Assembly (NCBI RefSeq): GCF_000733855.1
Contig: NZ_JPOJ01000001.1
Coordinates: 2,869,001-2,933,000, forward strand
From: Methylomicrobium agile
GTDB taxonomy: Bacteria; Pseudomonadota; Gammaproteobacteria; Methylococcales; Methylomonadaceae
DNA: 64,000 nt
Direction: 5' to 3'
Both the position numbers and the translations under genes were made by a program. Every line of letters starts with the position of its first letter. The stretch's first letter is position 1. Shown piece after piece: positions 8,883 through 17,600 of the stretch. The notes below the pieces were generated by a model that was given only the letters and a program-made list of their open reading frames with translations, was not told the origin of the DNA and did not search any database.

Positions 8883-10700
8883 ATGTTAGACTCCTTGTTC
8901 GCTTTTCTCCCCCGGCAATTCGCCCAATGGCTGGATATTCCCATCAGCGGCAATCCGCGGATGGTGATCAATGTGGTTGCCGTGCTGTTGCTATTATTTT
9001 TGGTTTGGTACGTGGGGCAAGCGGTTTTTTCCCTGGTGCGCCTCCAATCGGCCATCGGCGCCTTAGCGGCTCTCCGGCGGCAAAAAGCCGGCGGTGAAAC
9101 CGTCACCAAAGACGAGTTGGACCGGATCTTCCGGCACCGTTTCTTTGCCGGCGTTTGGGATACCTTCCGGGACACCCTGCACGAGCAGTACGAGGACCGA
9201 AACGCGCAAGGACGGATAGTCCGTATCCGCTCGACCGTTTCCGCCGAAGCGATCTTCAGCCCCCAATTGCTCGTCGATGCCCGATTGAACGTGGAGTTTT
9301 TCAAACACCTGCCGGGCCTGTTGACCGGAATCGGCATTATCGGCACGTTTTACGGATTGATTCACGGCATTCAGCAATTCGACCCTTCGCTGCTGGCCAA
9401 GGCGAGGACCGATGCCGCCCAGATGGAAAAGCTTTTCCTCGGTTTGAAAAGCTTGTTCACCGAAGTCCAGGGTGCCTTCATCGCCTCTTTTTTCGCCATC
9501 GGCGCCGCCATGACGGTGACGTTTTTCGAGAAGGTATTGCTCAATCTTTGCTATCGGCGGCTGGAAGCGCTGTGCCGACTGCTGGATACGTTGTACGAAG
9601 GCGGCGTCGGCGAAGATTATCTGGCTTCGCTCGTCAAGTCGTCATCCGAAAACGCCGTCCAAATGAGCCAACTGAAAGACAGCCTCGTCGACGAACTGTC
9701 CGCCGTGCTGCAAAATCAGACCGTGCGGCAGATCGAACAATCGCAGCGGCTGGGCGATTTGCTGTCGGCGAGAATCCGGGAACATATCGAATCGGGGAGG
9801 GAGCACGGCGACCGGGTTAACCGCATACTGGAGCGAGGCCTGGACGACATCGGCAATAAAATGGCGCGCGTCGGCCGCGAACAGGGCGCTACGGTGACCA
9901 CCAACCTGGAGCAACTGGTCCAGTCGTTTGCCGACAAGATCGACAGCGCCTTTGCCGACCGCATGCTGGGGCTGGTCGGGATGATGGACGATTCGGCCCA
10001 ATCGATGCGCGACATGCAGGCGGGTTTTCACGAGCTTCTGCACGAACTGCGCCGGTCGGGCAAAGCGGAGCGCGAAGAACTCACCGCCAACATGGCGTCC
10101 CTGGTGGATGTCCTCGGCGCCTCCCAGGGAACGCTGGAAGCGCAGCTGGCCGACACGAGCCGGACCTTCGCCGCGACTATCGAAAAAATGAACGATAGCG
10201 CGGCGCGCATTTCGGAAGCCACCCAACGTTTTTCGCTGGCCGGCGACAAGGTGGCCGGCGTGCTGGAGCGCGCCGAGCAGGTCTCGCTGCAGCTTGCCCA
10301 AAGCGGCGGCCTGTTGGAAAACGCCTCGCATTCGGTCGCGGCCATTCTGGAGCAGTCTGCCGGAACGCGCGACGCCCTCGCCCGAATGGTCGCCGAAATG
10401 GCAAGCATGCTCGAAAGGGCCAAACAGGAGGCCGGCATGAACTGGCAAATCGTTCAGCAGATGCAGGCGACGGTGGAAGCGTTCGAACAACTGAATGCCG
10501 AGGCGGATAAATCGGTGGCCGCCATCGCCGAGAAGCTGGCGGAAACCCTGGCGAGGTTTCGGGAAGAAATGGCAAGGCACGACGCCGAGTTTCACAAGCA
10601 TCACGCCGACACGCTCAACCAGGTCGCCTCGGCCTACGAGCCGCTGGCGGCTTCCATCGGCGGGCTTGCCGACATGATGATGCGGAGCAGGGAAATCTGA
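8883..10700 (+). CDS. zorA: ZorA-like MotA/TolQ/ExbB-type channel protein
   Basis: This 605-residue protein has a TM helix at ~25-48 (V-I-N-V-V-A-V-L-L-L-L-F). Two more around residues 142-160 (L-L-T-G-I-G-I-I-G-T-F-Y-G-L) and 198-220 form the MotA/TolQ/ExbB proton-channel core. From ~245 to the end it is a long helical, Glu/Gln/Ala-rich coiled-coil tail, as in ZorA of Zorya anti-phage systems, where a pentamer of ZorA surrounds a ZorB dimer and the tail reaches into the cytoplasm. Its TGA overlaps the zorB ATG by one base. The Zorya call rests on the ZorC neighbour; alone it could be any TolQ-like motor. Confidence 0.75.
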   Translation: MLDSLFAFLPRQFAQWLDIPISGNPRMVINVVAVLLLLFLVWYVGQAVFSLVRLQSAIGALAALRRQKAGGETVTKDELDRIFRHRFFAGVWDTFRDTLHEQYEDRNAQGRIVRIRSTVSAEAIFSPQLLVDARLNVEFFKHLPGLLTGIGIIGTFYGLIHGIQQFDPSLLAKARTDAAQMEKLFLGLKSLFTEVQGAFIASFFAIGAAMTVTFFEKVLLNLCYRRLEALCRLLDTLYEGGVGEDYLASLVKSSSENAVQMSQLKDSLVDELSAVLQNQTVRQIEQSQRLGDLLSARIREHIESGREHGDRVNRILERGLDDIGNKMARVGREQGATVTTNLEQLVQSFADKIDSAFADRMLGLVGMMDDSAQSMRDMQAGFHELLHELRRSGKAEREELTANMASLVDVLGASQGTLEAQLADTSRTFAATIEKMNDSAARISEATQRFSLAGDKVAGVLERAEQVSLQLAQSGGLLENASHSVAAILEQSAGTRDALARMVAEMASMLERAKQEAGMNWQIVQQMQATVEAFEQLNAEADKSVAAIAEKLAETLARFREEMARHDAEFHKHHADTLNQVASAYEPLAASIGGLADMMMRSREI

Positions 10701-11395
10701 TGCTGTCGCGCGGCACACCTCTCCCCAGGCCGAAGGAAGAAGGCGAAAAGCCGTTCTGGATTTCCTATGCCGACCTGATGACGGCGATGATGATGATGTT
10801 CCTCATCGTCATGACCTTTTCGCTGGTCATCATCACCAATCCGGCGCCGGAATTGGAGCATCTCAAGAAAATCGGCCTGCTGTGCGAAGAAATCAAGCAG
10901 GCGGCCCAGGGCGTCAGCGGCGTGACGGTCGATTGCGTCAACAACCGCATCGATTTCGGCAGCCAGGCCCAGTTCGGCAACAACGATTCCAAACTTTCCG
11001 ACTCCGCCAAGCGGACGCTGCGGAAGTTCGTGCCCATCGTGCTGAATGTCGCGCGCAAGGACCGGGGGAAATTGCTCAAACGGGTCGTGGTCGAAGGCTA
11101 TGCCTCTCCGACCGGTTCCTATCTGCTCAATCTGCAACTGAGCATGCGGCGGGCGGAAACCGTGCTGTGCAGCCTGTTCGAATCGCCGGCGCCCGAAGAA
11201 GCCGCTTTGCTCGACGACGACAAGCGCATGATCCGCGATCTTTTTTTGGTGGGCGGCTACAGCTTCAACAACGGCGTGGGAAAAACGGAAGCCGAAATGC
11301 GGAGGGTTGAATTCAAACTGGATTTTTTGGGGTTCGACGAAACGCCGAGTACCATGAATACGGTCGATACCACCGATTTCGGGAAATGCCTGTGA
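10700..11395 (+). CDS. zorB: ZorB-like MotB/OmpA-type stator protein
   Basis: This 231-residue protein has a single TM segment (residues ~20-45) containing F-W-I-S-Y-A-D-L-M-T, where the Asp (residue 25) is the expected ion-carrying residue of MotB/ZorB stators. The periplasmic part is an OmpA-like peptidoglycan-binding domain: D-F-G-S-Q-A-Q-F, V-V-V-E-G-Y-A-S-P-T-G-S, L-S-M-R-R-A-E-T-V. With ZorA it should form an inner-membrane ion-driven motor anchored to the cell wall. It starts on the stop of zorA and overlaps zorC by 10 bp, so translation of the three genes is coupled. Confidence 0.75.
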   Translation: MLSRGTPLPRPKEEGEKPFWISYADLMTAMMMMFLIVMTFSLVIITNPAPELEHLKKIGLLCEEIKQAAQGVSGVTVDCVNNRIDFGSQAQFGNNDSKLSDSAKRTLRKFVPIVLNVARKDRGKLLKRVVVEGYASPTGSYLLNLQLSMRRAETVLCSLFESPAPEEAALLDDDKRMIRDLFLVGGYSFNNGVGKTEAEMRRVEFKLDFLGFDETPSTMNTVDTTDFGKCL

Positions 11396-12969
11396 AATAC
11401 GCCGAGCATTTCAGCTGCGCCTTGCTGAAATTCGAAGATATTTACCGCATTCCGCCTTTCGCGGCCTCCGTCAAGCAGATGGAGGCGACAAAAATCAGGA
11501 TCGGGGAAACCCTGAAAAATGCGGATATGGGCAAGCCCAATCCGGAAATGGTGCGCCAGACGCTGGAGAAGTTTTTCCGCTGGGTCGAGGAGCCGTCGAG
11601 GACGCCTTCTTTCAGTTGGCTGGAAGTCGCATTGCTCTGCCGCGGATTGCACACCGAGATCGCCGGCCACGGCTCGCTGATGCGATCGGAGAGCGCCGTC
11701 GGTTTTTTGCTGACCGAATTCGCCGCGCAATATTCCGGGCGGATGCTGAGCCCTTATCCCTGGCAGGGCCTGCTCAGCGCCTACCTGAATTGCCCGCCGG
11801 GCAACAACGCGGCCGAGATTCGGAGTCGGGAGGCGCTGCGGGCGTTTCTCGCGAATTCGCTGGATGCCGTATCGCGCAGTTCGAGCTTCAAGCCGCGCTG
11901 GCTGGAAGGGATTCTAAAGCACAGACGGGTCTTGGAAAAGAACGCCACGCGGACGCTGGCCGAAGACGCGCTGGAAGGGCGCTCCGAAATCGTGGAGCGT
12001 ATCGCTCGGGAGGTCGATATTCCGCCGACCTCCTGGTTCTGGCCCGAATTGGTGATGGCTCAGGTCGATGCGATCGTCGGCTATCCGGACGACCGCTTCA
12101 AGCGGGCGATCGATCCTGTCCTGGCCCAACTGCGGCAACGCAGGGAATGTATCGACAAAGGCTTGGCCAGAATACTCGACCGGTATTCCCTGTGCCTGGC
12201 TGCCGAGCCTCACGAGGCTTTATTGTCGCTGGCCGTGTTCCGCTGGAAGAGCCCTTCGCTGGAAAGGCAAACCGCTTGGCTGCGGGTAACTCCGAAGGCC
12301 AAGGCCATGGTCCAGCGATGGCTGGTGCCGCACGACCTGGAGGCGGTTTTCAGGCAACTCGTCGAAGACAGCCGCCGGCATGAGTTCTGGCTGCAGTTTG
12401 TCGACCGGATCGAATTTACCCATATCTGGACCGGCAATTCCGTAAAGGAGTCCCCGTCCCGCCTTTCGCAGGATAGGGAAGAACGGCGCCCCGTTTTCCG
12501 CGATCCGGAAAAGCCGGACGACAATTTGATCCTGATGAAAATCGGCGGCCTGTTCATTCTCGAATCCGCGGTAAAGACCGGCGGCAAATGTTGGGCGTAC
12601 CGGGAGGAGGATATTAACCCCCAGCTCTTGAAGCACGGCCTCCGTTACGGCGTTTTTCGGGATACCACGAAAAATGTTTTCACCAACAGCTACGGGCACA
12701 GCGACGGATTGATCCATTCCGGTTATGCCTGGGAAAAGGCCTTCGTGTCGGAACTGGCGAAATTCGGTATTTTTCCGGACCGAATGACTTTCGAGGCGCT
12801 GGCCGCGCGCTATCGGCTGGTGGTCGAATCCTTGCCCGACGGGGCCGAAAGGATATGCTGCAAGCACGGTTCCGGGGTACTCGGCGAGTGGCTGGGCAAA
12901 CATGGTTTCATTCGCCGCGCCGACGGGTTTTATCGGCAATCCCGAAAGGAAGAGGCGGCAGAGTTTTGA
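11386..12969 (+). CDS. zorC: ZorC-like protein with EH-signature domain
   Basis: This 527-residue soluble protein has a helical N-terminal two-thirds. Around residues 385-460 it has F-I-L-E-S-A-V-K, W-A-Y-R-E-E-D and N-S-Y-G-H-S-D-G, with E393 and H438 as candidate Glu and His of the EH-signature domain that defines ZorC of type I Zorya. ZorC is reported to bind DNA and cooperate with the nuclease-helicase ZorD. Here no ZorD follows: a convergent, unrelated gene ends 53 bp downstream. Start ATG 11386 lies within zorB; a GTG at 11392 is possible. Confidence 0.7.
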   Translation: MPVKYAEHFSCALLKFEDIYRIPPFAASVKQMEATKIRIGETLKNADMGKPNPEMVRQTLEKFFRWVEEPSRTPSFSWLEVALLCRGLHTEIAGHGSLMRSESAVGFLLTEFAAQYSGRMLSPYPWQGLLSAYLNCPPGNNAAEIRSREALRAFLANSLDAVSRSSSFKPRWLEGILKHRRVLEKNATRTLAEDALEGRSEIVERIAREVDIPPTSWFWPELVMAQVDAIVGYPDDRFKRAIDPVLAQLRQRRECIDKGLARILDRYSLCLAAEPHEALLSLAVFRWKSPSLERQTAWLRVTPKAKAMVQRWLVPHDLEAVFRQLVEDSRRHEFWLQFVDRIEFTHIWTGNSVKESPSRLSQDREERRPVFRDPEKPDDNLILMKIGGLFILESAVKTGGKCWAYREEDINPQLLKHGLRYGVFRDTTKNVFTNSYGHSDGLIHSGYAWEKAFVSELAKFGIFPDRMTFEALAARYRLVVESLPDGAERICCKHGSGVLGEWLGKHGFIRRADGFYRQSRKEEAAEF

Positions 12970-13021
12970 AAGCGTTCGTTCCGGCCGCAACCTGCAGCCG
13001 CGGCCCTGGACGGCGCGAAAT

Positions 13022-13672
13022 TCACCCGTCGGGGCCGCCCAGTTGCCGCATGCCGGCGGGCGTTCGAATGTGAGCCACGAGATAAGGCGGCCTGCCCGGC
13101 TCCAGTTCGAACACCCGAAAATCGTCTTCGAAGCCGATTGCATCCAGTACGCGGCGTACCTTCCCGGCTTCCGGATGGAAGCCTTCGAGGCGCACCAGCG
13201 CACAGCCGCTGTCCGGCAGCGCGGCGGCCGGATGAATGCCCTCGGGCCATTGGATCAGCGCCGGCGCGACGCCCTGCAGCGGCAGGCCGCCGTCGGCCGG
13301 CAGGGTAATCAGCCAGTTCAGGGAGCCGCGGCGCATCGGCTCGATCCCGCCCAAAGGGAACGGCGAAGCCTTTGCCGCGGCCGCGATGTCGTTCGTGCGG
13401 GCGATCCAGGCAGCCAGCCGCGCCGGCCGGGCAGGATCGGGCGCGTCGAGCCGGAACCAGCGAGGCCGGTCGGGCGGCGGTGCGGCCGGATCGATCGCGA
13501 TCACTTCGAGATAACGCATCTCGCCTAGTTTCAGCAAACGATTATGGGTTCCCATGCGGGGATGCGCGCTGCCGGTTTCCAGGCTTGTCCCGAGCGTCCG
13601 GCGAATGTAGGCTTCGCCGGCTTCCAGGGAAGGGGCCGTGACGGCGATATGGTCGATATATGAACGCAGCAT
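13022..13672 (-). CDS. Glyoxalase/VOC-like domain protein
   Basis: This 216-residue protein begins S-Y-I-D-H-I-A-V-T-A-P-S-L-E-A-G with G-T-H-N-R-L-L-K-L and R-Y-L-E-V-I-A-I-D, the layout of the glyoxalase-like (VOC) family with His and Glu as possible metal ligands. Its substrate cannot be told. I start at ATG 13672 because AAAGGAGA lies 8 nt upstream; the frame opens earlier (13792) without such a site. It is convergent with zorC and is probably an ordinary chromosomal gene marking the right edge of the defence operon. Confidence 0.7.
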   Translation of the reverse strand: MLRSYIDHIAVTAPSLEAGEAYIRRTLGTSLETGSAHPRMGTHNRLLKLGEMRYLEVIAIDPAAPPPDRPRWFRLDAPDPARPARLAAWIARTNDIAAAAKASPFPLGGIEPMRRGSLNWLITLPADGGLPLQGVAPALIQWPEGIHPAAALPDSGCALVRLEGFHPEAGKVRRVLDAIGFEDDFRVFELEPGRPPYLVAHIRTPAGMRQLGGPDG

Positions 13673-13936
13673 GGCGATCTCCTTTGGGAACAGGGGGCCG
13701 GGACACGTCATGGCGGGCGATTCGGCGCGGCCGGCGGTCATTATACCGGCGGCGTGAGCGGGATCGATGAGGCTAAGCAAACAGAGCGCCAAATAAGATA
13801 TTTGTTTTCATGGGTATCTTCGCGTCGGAATGAAAGAAGGGGAAGCGAAATCGGAGAGAGGCAAACCATGGAAAATCCACCTCCCGCCGAGCGCTTATCG
13901 CGATACTCCCTTGCCAGCTTGGCTTGGGCAAACCGT

Positions 13937-13999
13937 GTAGGGTACGCTGTGCGTACCTTTTCACCCCCCCCCCCCAATGGTACGCACAGCGTACCCTAC
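13937..13999. repeat. REP pair, family A, copy 3, with poly-C loop
   Basis: Arms 13937-13957 and 13979-13999 are perfect 21-bp reverse complements with the GTAGGGTACGCTGTGCGTA core shared with copies 1 and 2. The loop contains twelve consecutive C (13964-13975). Confidence 0.8.
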
Positions 14000-14051
14000 A
14001 ACTGAAAATTAGATACTGTTATCCACGTTAAGCGTTATGAGGAGCAGCGTT

Positions 14052-14127
14052 GTAGGGCGTTTTCGCGATAGCAAAACGCCAATAGCCTTCAAAGCGCGGC
14101 GGATTGCCTGGCGGCGAATCCGCCCTA
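14052..14127. repeat. REP-like hairpin pair, family B
   Basis: The left unit starts GTAGGGCG and folds as GGCGTTTT...CAAAACGCC (14056-14080). The right unit folds as GGCGGATT...AATCCGCC (14098-14124) and ends CTAT, so the two units are in inverted orientation. The structure matches a degenerate REP pair. Confidence 0.6.
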
Positions 14128-14135
14128 TAAAATCC

Positions 14136-14226
14136 TTAGGATGAGTAGAGGCGTTAGCCGAAACCCATCGTGAATAGCCTGCCGTACATTGATTGATGGG
14201 TTTCGCTTCGCTCTATCCATCCTACG
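14136..14226. repeat. REP-like inverted pair, family C
   Basis: The left unit (14136-14169, TTAGGATGAGTAGAGG... ending CGAAACCCATC) and the right unit (14194-14226, GATGGGTTTCGC... ending CCATCCTACGC) are imperfect reverse complements. The end CCTAC is the reverse complement of a GTAGG head. Confidence 0.65.
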
Positions 14227-14659
14227 CGCTATATTCTTGGAGTCGTACCCATGCTACGGCCTGCATCCCTGAATTCATTCCGAAAATTATCGGTCGTTAT
14301 TTTCGCTCCATCACTCAGGGCGCCATTAGAGCTTGGATCAATCGCTTGTATTTTGACAGTTTCGCGGATGGGCAAGAACCGCAACTGATTTTGCGGACAT
14401 ATTTTTTCCTCTAATCGGCAATTTCGAATTCCCTCGGATTAACTGCGCTCAGCCTCAAATCAATGCCGAAGTGTTTCCAGGCTGTTGCTAAAACAACTTT
14501 TTGGTGGGGAAATTATTTCTATAGATCGTCTTCCACATATCTAAACGGACTTGAATCATTTTGCCTGGCTTTTCAGTGGAGGTTGCCTGCACTTGAAATT
14601 AGAGACGGCGATTCAAAGACGAAATTTCGTGCGTCACCTGTCGGATAGACGGAGGGTAT

Positions 14660-17600
14660 GTGTTAAACGAGCGACATGATTTAGATGGTTCCACAGATGA
14701 TGTGCTATTGCTCGAAGGAGCAACTTCTCTGGCGGAGGTGTTGCAGCGGCGCGCGGCATGCCATCCCCACCGGATTGCGTATACATTTTTGGATTATGGG
14801 GCATCAGGCCGGCATTCGTTGACTTATGGCGAACTCAATGCAAAAGCCGGGCAATTGGCGGCAGCGTTGCAACGGATGGGCATGCAAGGCGAGCGGGCCT
14901 TATTGCTCTATCCGCCCGGCCTGGATTACATCGTGGCCTTTTTTGCCTGCCTTCACGCCGGGGCGGTCGCCGTTCCGGCCTATCCGCCCGGTAATAATCG
15001 GCATATGCCCAGGCTACAGGCCATTCTTGATGACAGCAGAGCGAAAATAATTCTTACCACCCGACAAGTTGCCGGCAACATTCGCGATTTCCCAGACGCC
15101 ACGGGAGATTTGTTAGACAAGCATTTGTTGCGAACCGATGCCGACGAACACTTTGATGATGCCAGCTCGTGGCAACCGCCTCTCTTGCAAGCCTTGGATT
15201 TGGCCTTTCTGCAATACACTTCGGGTTCTACCGGTGACGCCAAGGGGGTGATGGTCAGCCACGGCAACTTGCTGGCAAACCAGCAGTTGATCAAGCGCCG
15301 GTTCGGCCATGACGAACGCTCGACCGTGGTCGGCTGGCTGCCGCTTTATCACGACATGGGCCTGATCGGTAATGTGATGCAGCCCTTGTATTGCGGAGCG
15401 AGTGCGATTCTGATGGCGCCGATGGCGTTTTTGGAAAAACCGCTACGCTGGTTGCAGGCCATCAGCGATTACCGTGCGCATACCAGCGGCGGGCCTAATT
15501 TCGCTTACGATTTGTGCGTTCAAAAAATCAGCCGCGACGAATTGGCCGGAATCGATCTCAGCCATTGGCAACTGGCCTTCAACGGCGCCGAACCCATCAA
15601 TCCGCTGACTTTGCAGCGATTCGGCGAAGCATTCTCGGCATGCGGATTCCAGCGGCATGCGTTCTATCCCTGTTATGGCCTGGCCGAAGCGACGCTCTTG
15701 GCGACTGGCGGCGCTAAACAATCCCTTCCAAGAATTGCCGCGTTCGATAAAACCGCCCTGGAACAACGCAGAGTCCAGCCAGGCGGTGACAATCCATTGA
15801 ATGCCAGAAGCCTTGTAGGTTGTGGCGCGATCGATATCGATGGCGGCCAGGACTTGCGTATTGTCGAGCCTGATGGCGCTGCGTGTTGCGCGGAGGGTCG
15901 AATCGGAGAAATCTGGCTGAGCGGTCCCAGCATCGCCCAGGGCTATTGGCAGAACCCTGAAATGAGCGGCAAAGCTTTCGTCAAAGATGCCGAAGGCCGA
16001 TCCTGGCTGCGCAGCGGCGATTTGGGATTTATCGACGGCGGCGAATTGTTCGTTTCCGGGCGCTTGAAAGACTTGATCATTATTCGCGGCCGCAATTATT
16101 ACCCGCACGATCTCGAGCATGCCGTCGAAGCGGCAACCGATGCGCTGAATCCGGCATCGACCGTGGCGTTTTCGGTTGACGAAGGCGACGGCGAAAAGTT
16201 GGTCGTGCTGGCCGAATTGAAACGCAACCGCGTCAGGCAAGGCGATTACCGTAGCGAATTCTCGGCGATTCGTGCCCGATTGACCGAAGAATGCGGCATC
16301 CAAGCCGACCGTATCCTGTTCCTCAAACCCGGCGCGGTGTTAAAAACCAGCAGCGGAAAACTTCGGCGAAATGCCTGCCAGGCGCTTTTTATCCAACAGG
16401 GGTTTGAGTTTATCGCCAGCGACAACCTGCAAGCGGCGGGCGAGCCGCGGCCTTTAGTGAATGTCGATGCGGGCGCTGCCGAACGCCGCTTATTGCGCCA
16501 GGTTTTGTTGACGATGAATCGCGTCAATGCCGCCGATTTATTGGCGGAACATCTTGCGCTGAAAGCCTCGGCATTATCAGGCTTGGCTGCCGGCGCTGCC
16601 GAATCAAGCCATACGCTATCGCAACTGGGCCTGGATTCGTTGAAAGCCGTGGAAATGAAATATTTCATCGACGAGTTGCTGGATGTCGATATACCGGTCA
16701 CCGGCTTGCTCGGCAGCTCGACCTTATCCGATTGCGCCGCAACGGCGCTGAGTCTGGCAAAACATGCCGCCGACACACCTGTTCCCCTTGCCGATACCGG
16801 CATGGGGAAGGCTTTGGATTTCGCTGTGTCATACAACCAGCAGGCATTGTGGACACGGGCGCAATTAGGGCAGGGCAAAGCTTTGCACCACATGCCGATT
16901 GCATTGCAAATCAGGGGCGAATTAAACTGGGACGCGCTGGGCGGTGCATTGATCGAGTTACGTCGGCGACATGCGCAATTACGCGTCGGGTTTAAACTGG
17001 GCGCCGACCGGCTGCCGGTTTGCCTGCCTCTTGAGCAACCGGAGCCGCGGCTGGAGCGGGTTGATTGTTGCGACCGCTCACAGCAGATGAAGCAGCTGCA
17101 AATTTTCGTCAGCGAGCCGTTTGACCTGGAACATGGACCGCTGCTGAGATGCGGCGTATTCCGTTGTACCGGTGCCGATCCTGTTCTGGCATTTTGCGCG
17201 CATCATTTGATCGTCGATTTTCGTTCGCTGCAAGTATTGCTGGCCGAGTTGCAAACACTCTATCTCGCTCGATGTGCCGGTCAGGCGCCTCAATTGCCGT
17301 CCTCTGCTTCAATCTACTCGGATTATGTCGCATGGCAGCAACATTATCTGGAAAGCACTGCTGCCGAACAAGACCTGAGCTATTGGCGCCGGCAACTGGC
17401 CGGTGAGATACCCAGGTTGGAACTGCCGGGCGAACGTTCATCTGCGGGGGCGTCGTCAGGCCGGAGCGCTGCGGAAACGTTGCTCATCTCGCCGGAAACG
17501 TTGGACAAGCTTAAACGTTTGGCCTCAGCCCGCCGCACCACACTGTATACGCTGTTGTTGAGCATCTTCAAGACCCTGCTGTACCGCTACAGCGGTCAGA

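Larger units (their letters stand above)
13673..14659. other. Gene-free stretch with three successive REP pairs, upstream of the NRPS cluster
   Basis: No convincing gene is present; a 73-residue frame at 14193-14414 is made largely of repeat sequence. The stretch holds three different REP-type inverted pairs (13937-13999, 14052-14127, 14136-14226). The last ~430 bp before the NRPS start should carry the cluster promoter. I could not identify promoter boxes or a Fur box there with confidence. Confidence 0.5.

Noticed and set aside
8883-11395. Flagellar MotAB or TolQR pair
   Set aside because: The long coiled-coil tail of the first protein and the EH-signature gene overlapping downstream favour Zorya; no flagellar or tol genes are near.
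9642-13203. Long minus-strand frames opposite zorA-zorC
   Set aside because: They have no recognisable features and mirror the GC-rich codon pattern of the zor genes.
14193-14414. 73-residue frame upstream of NRPS1
   Set aside because: Its first part is a REP-like repeat and it has no ribosome-binding site or similarity.
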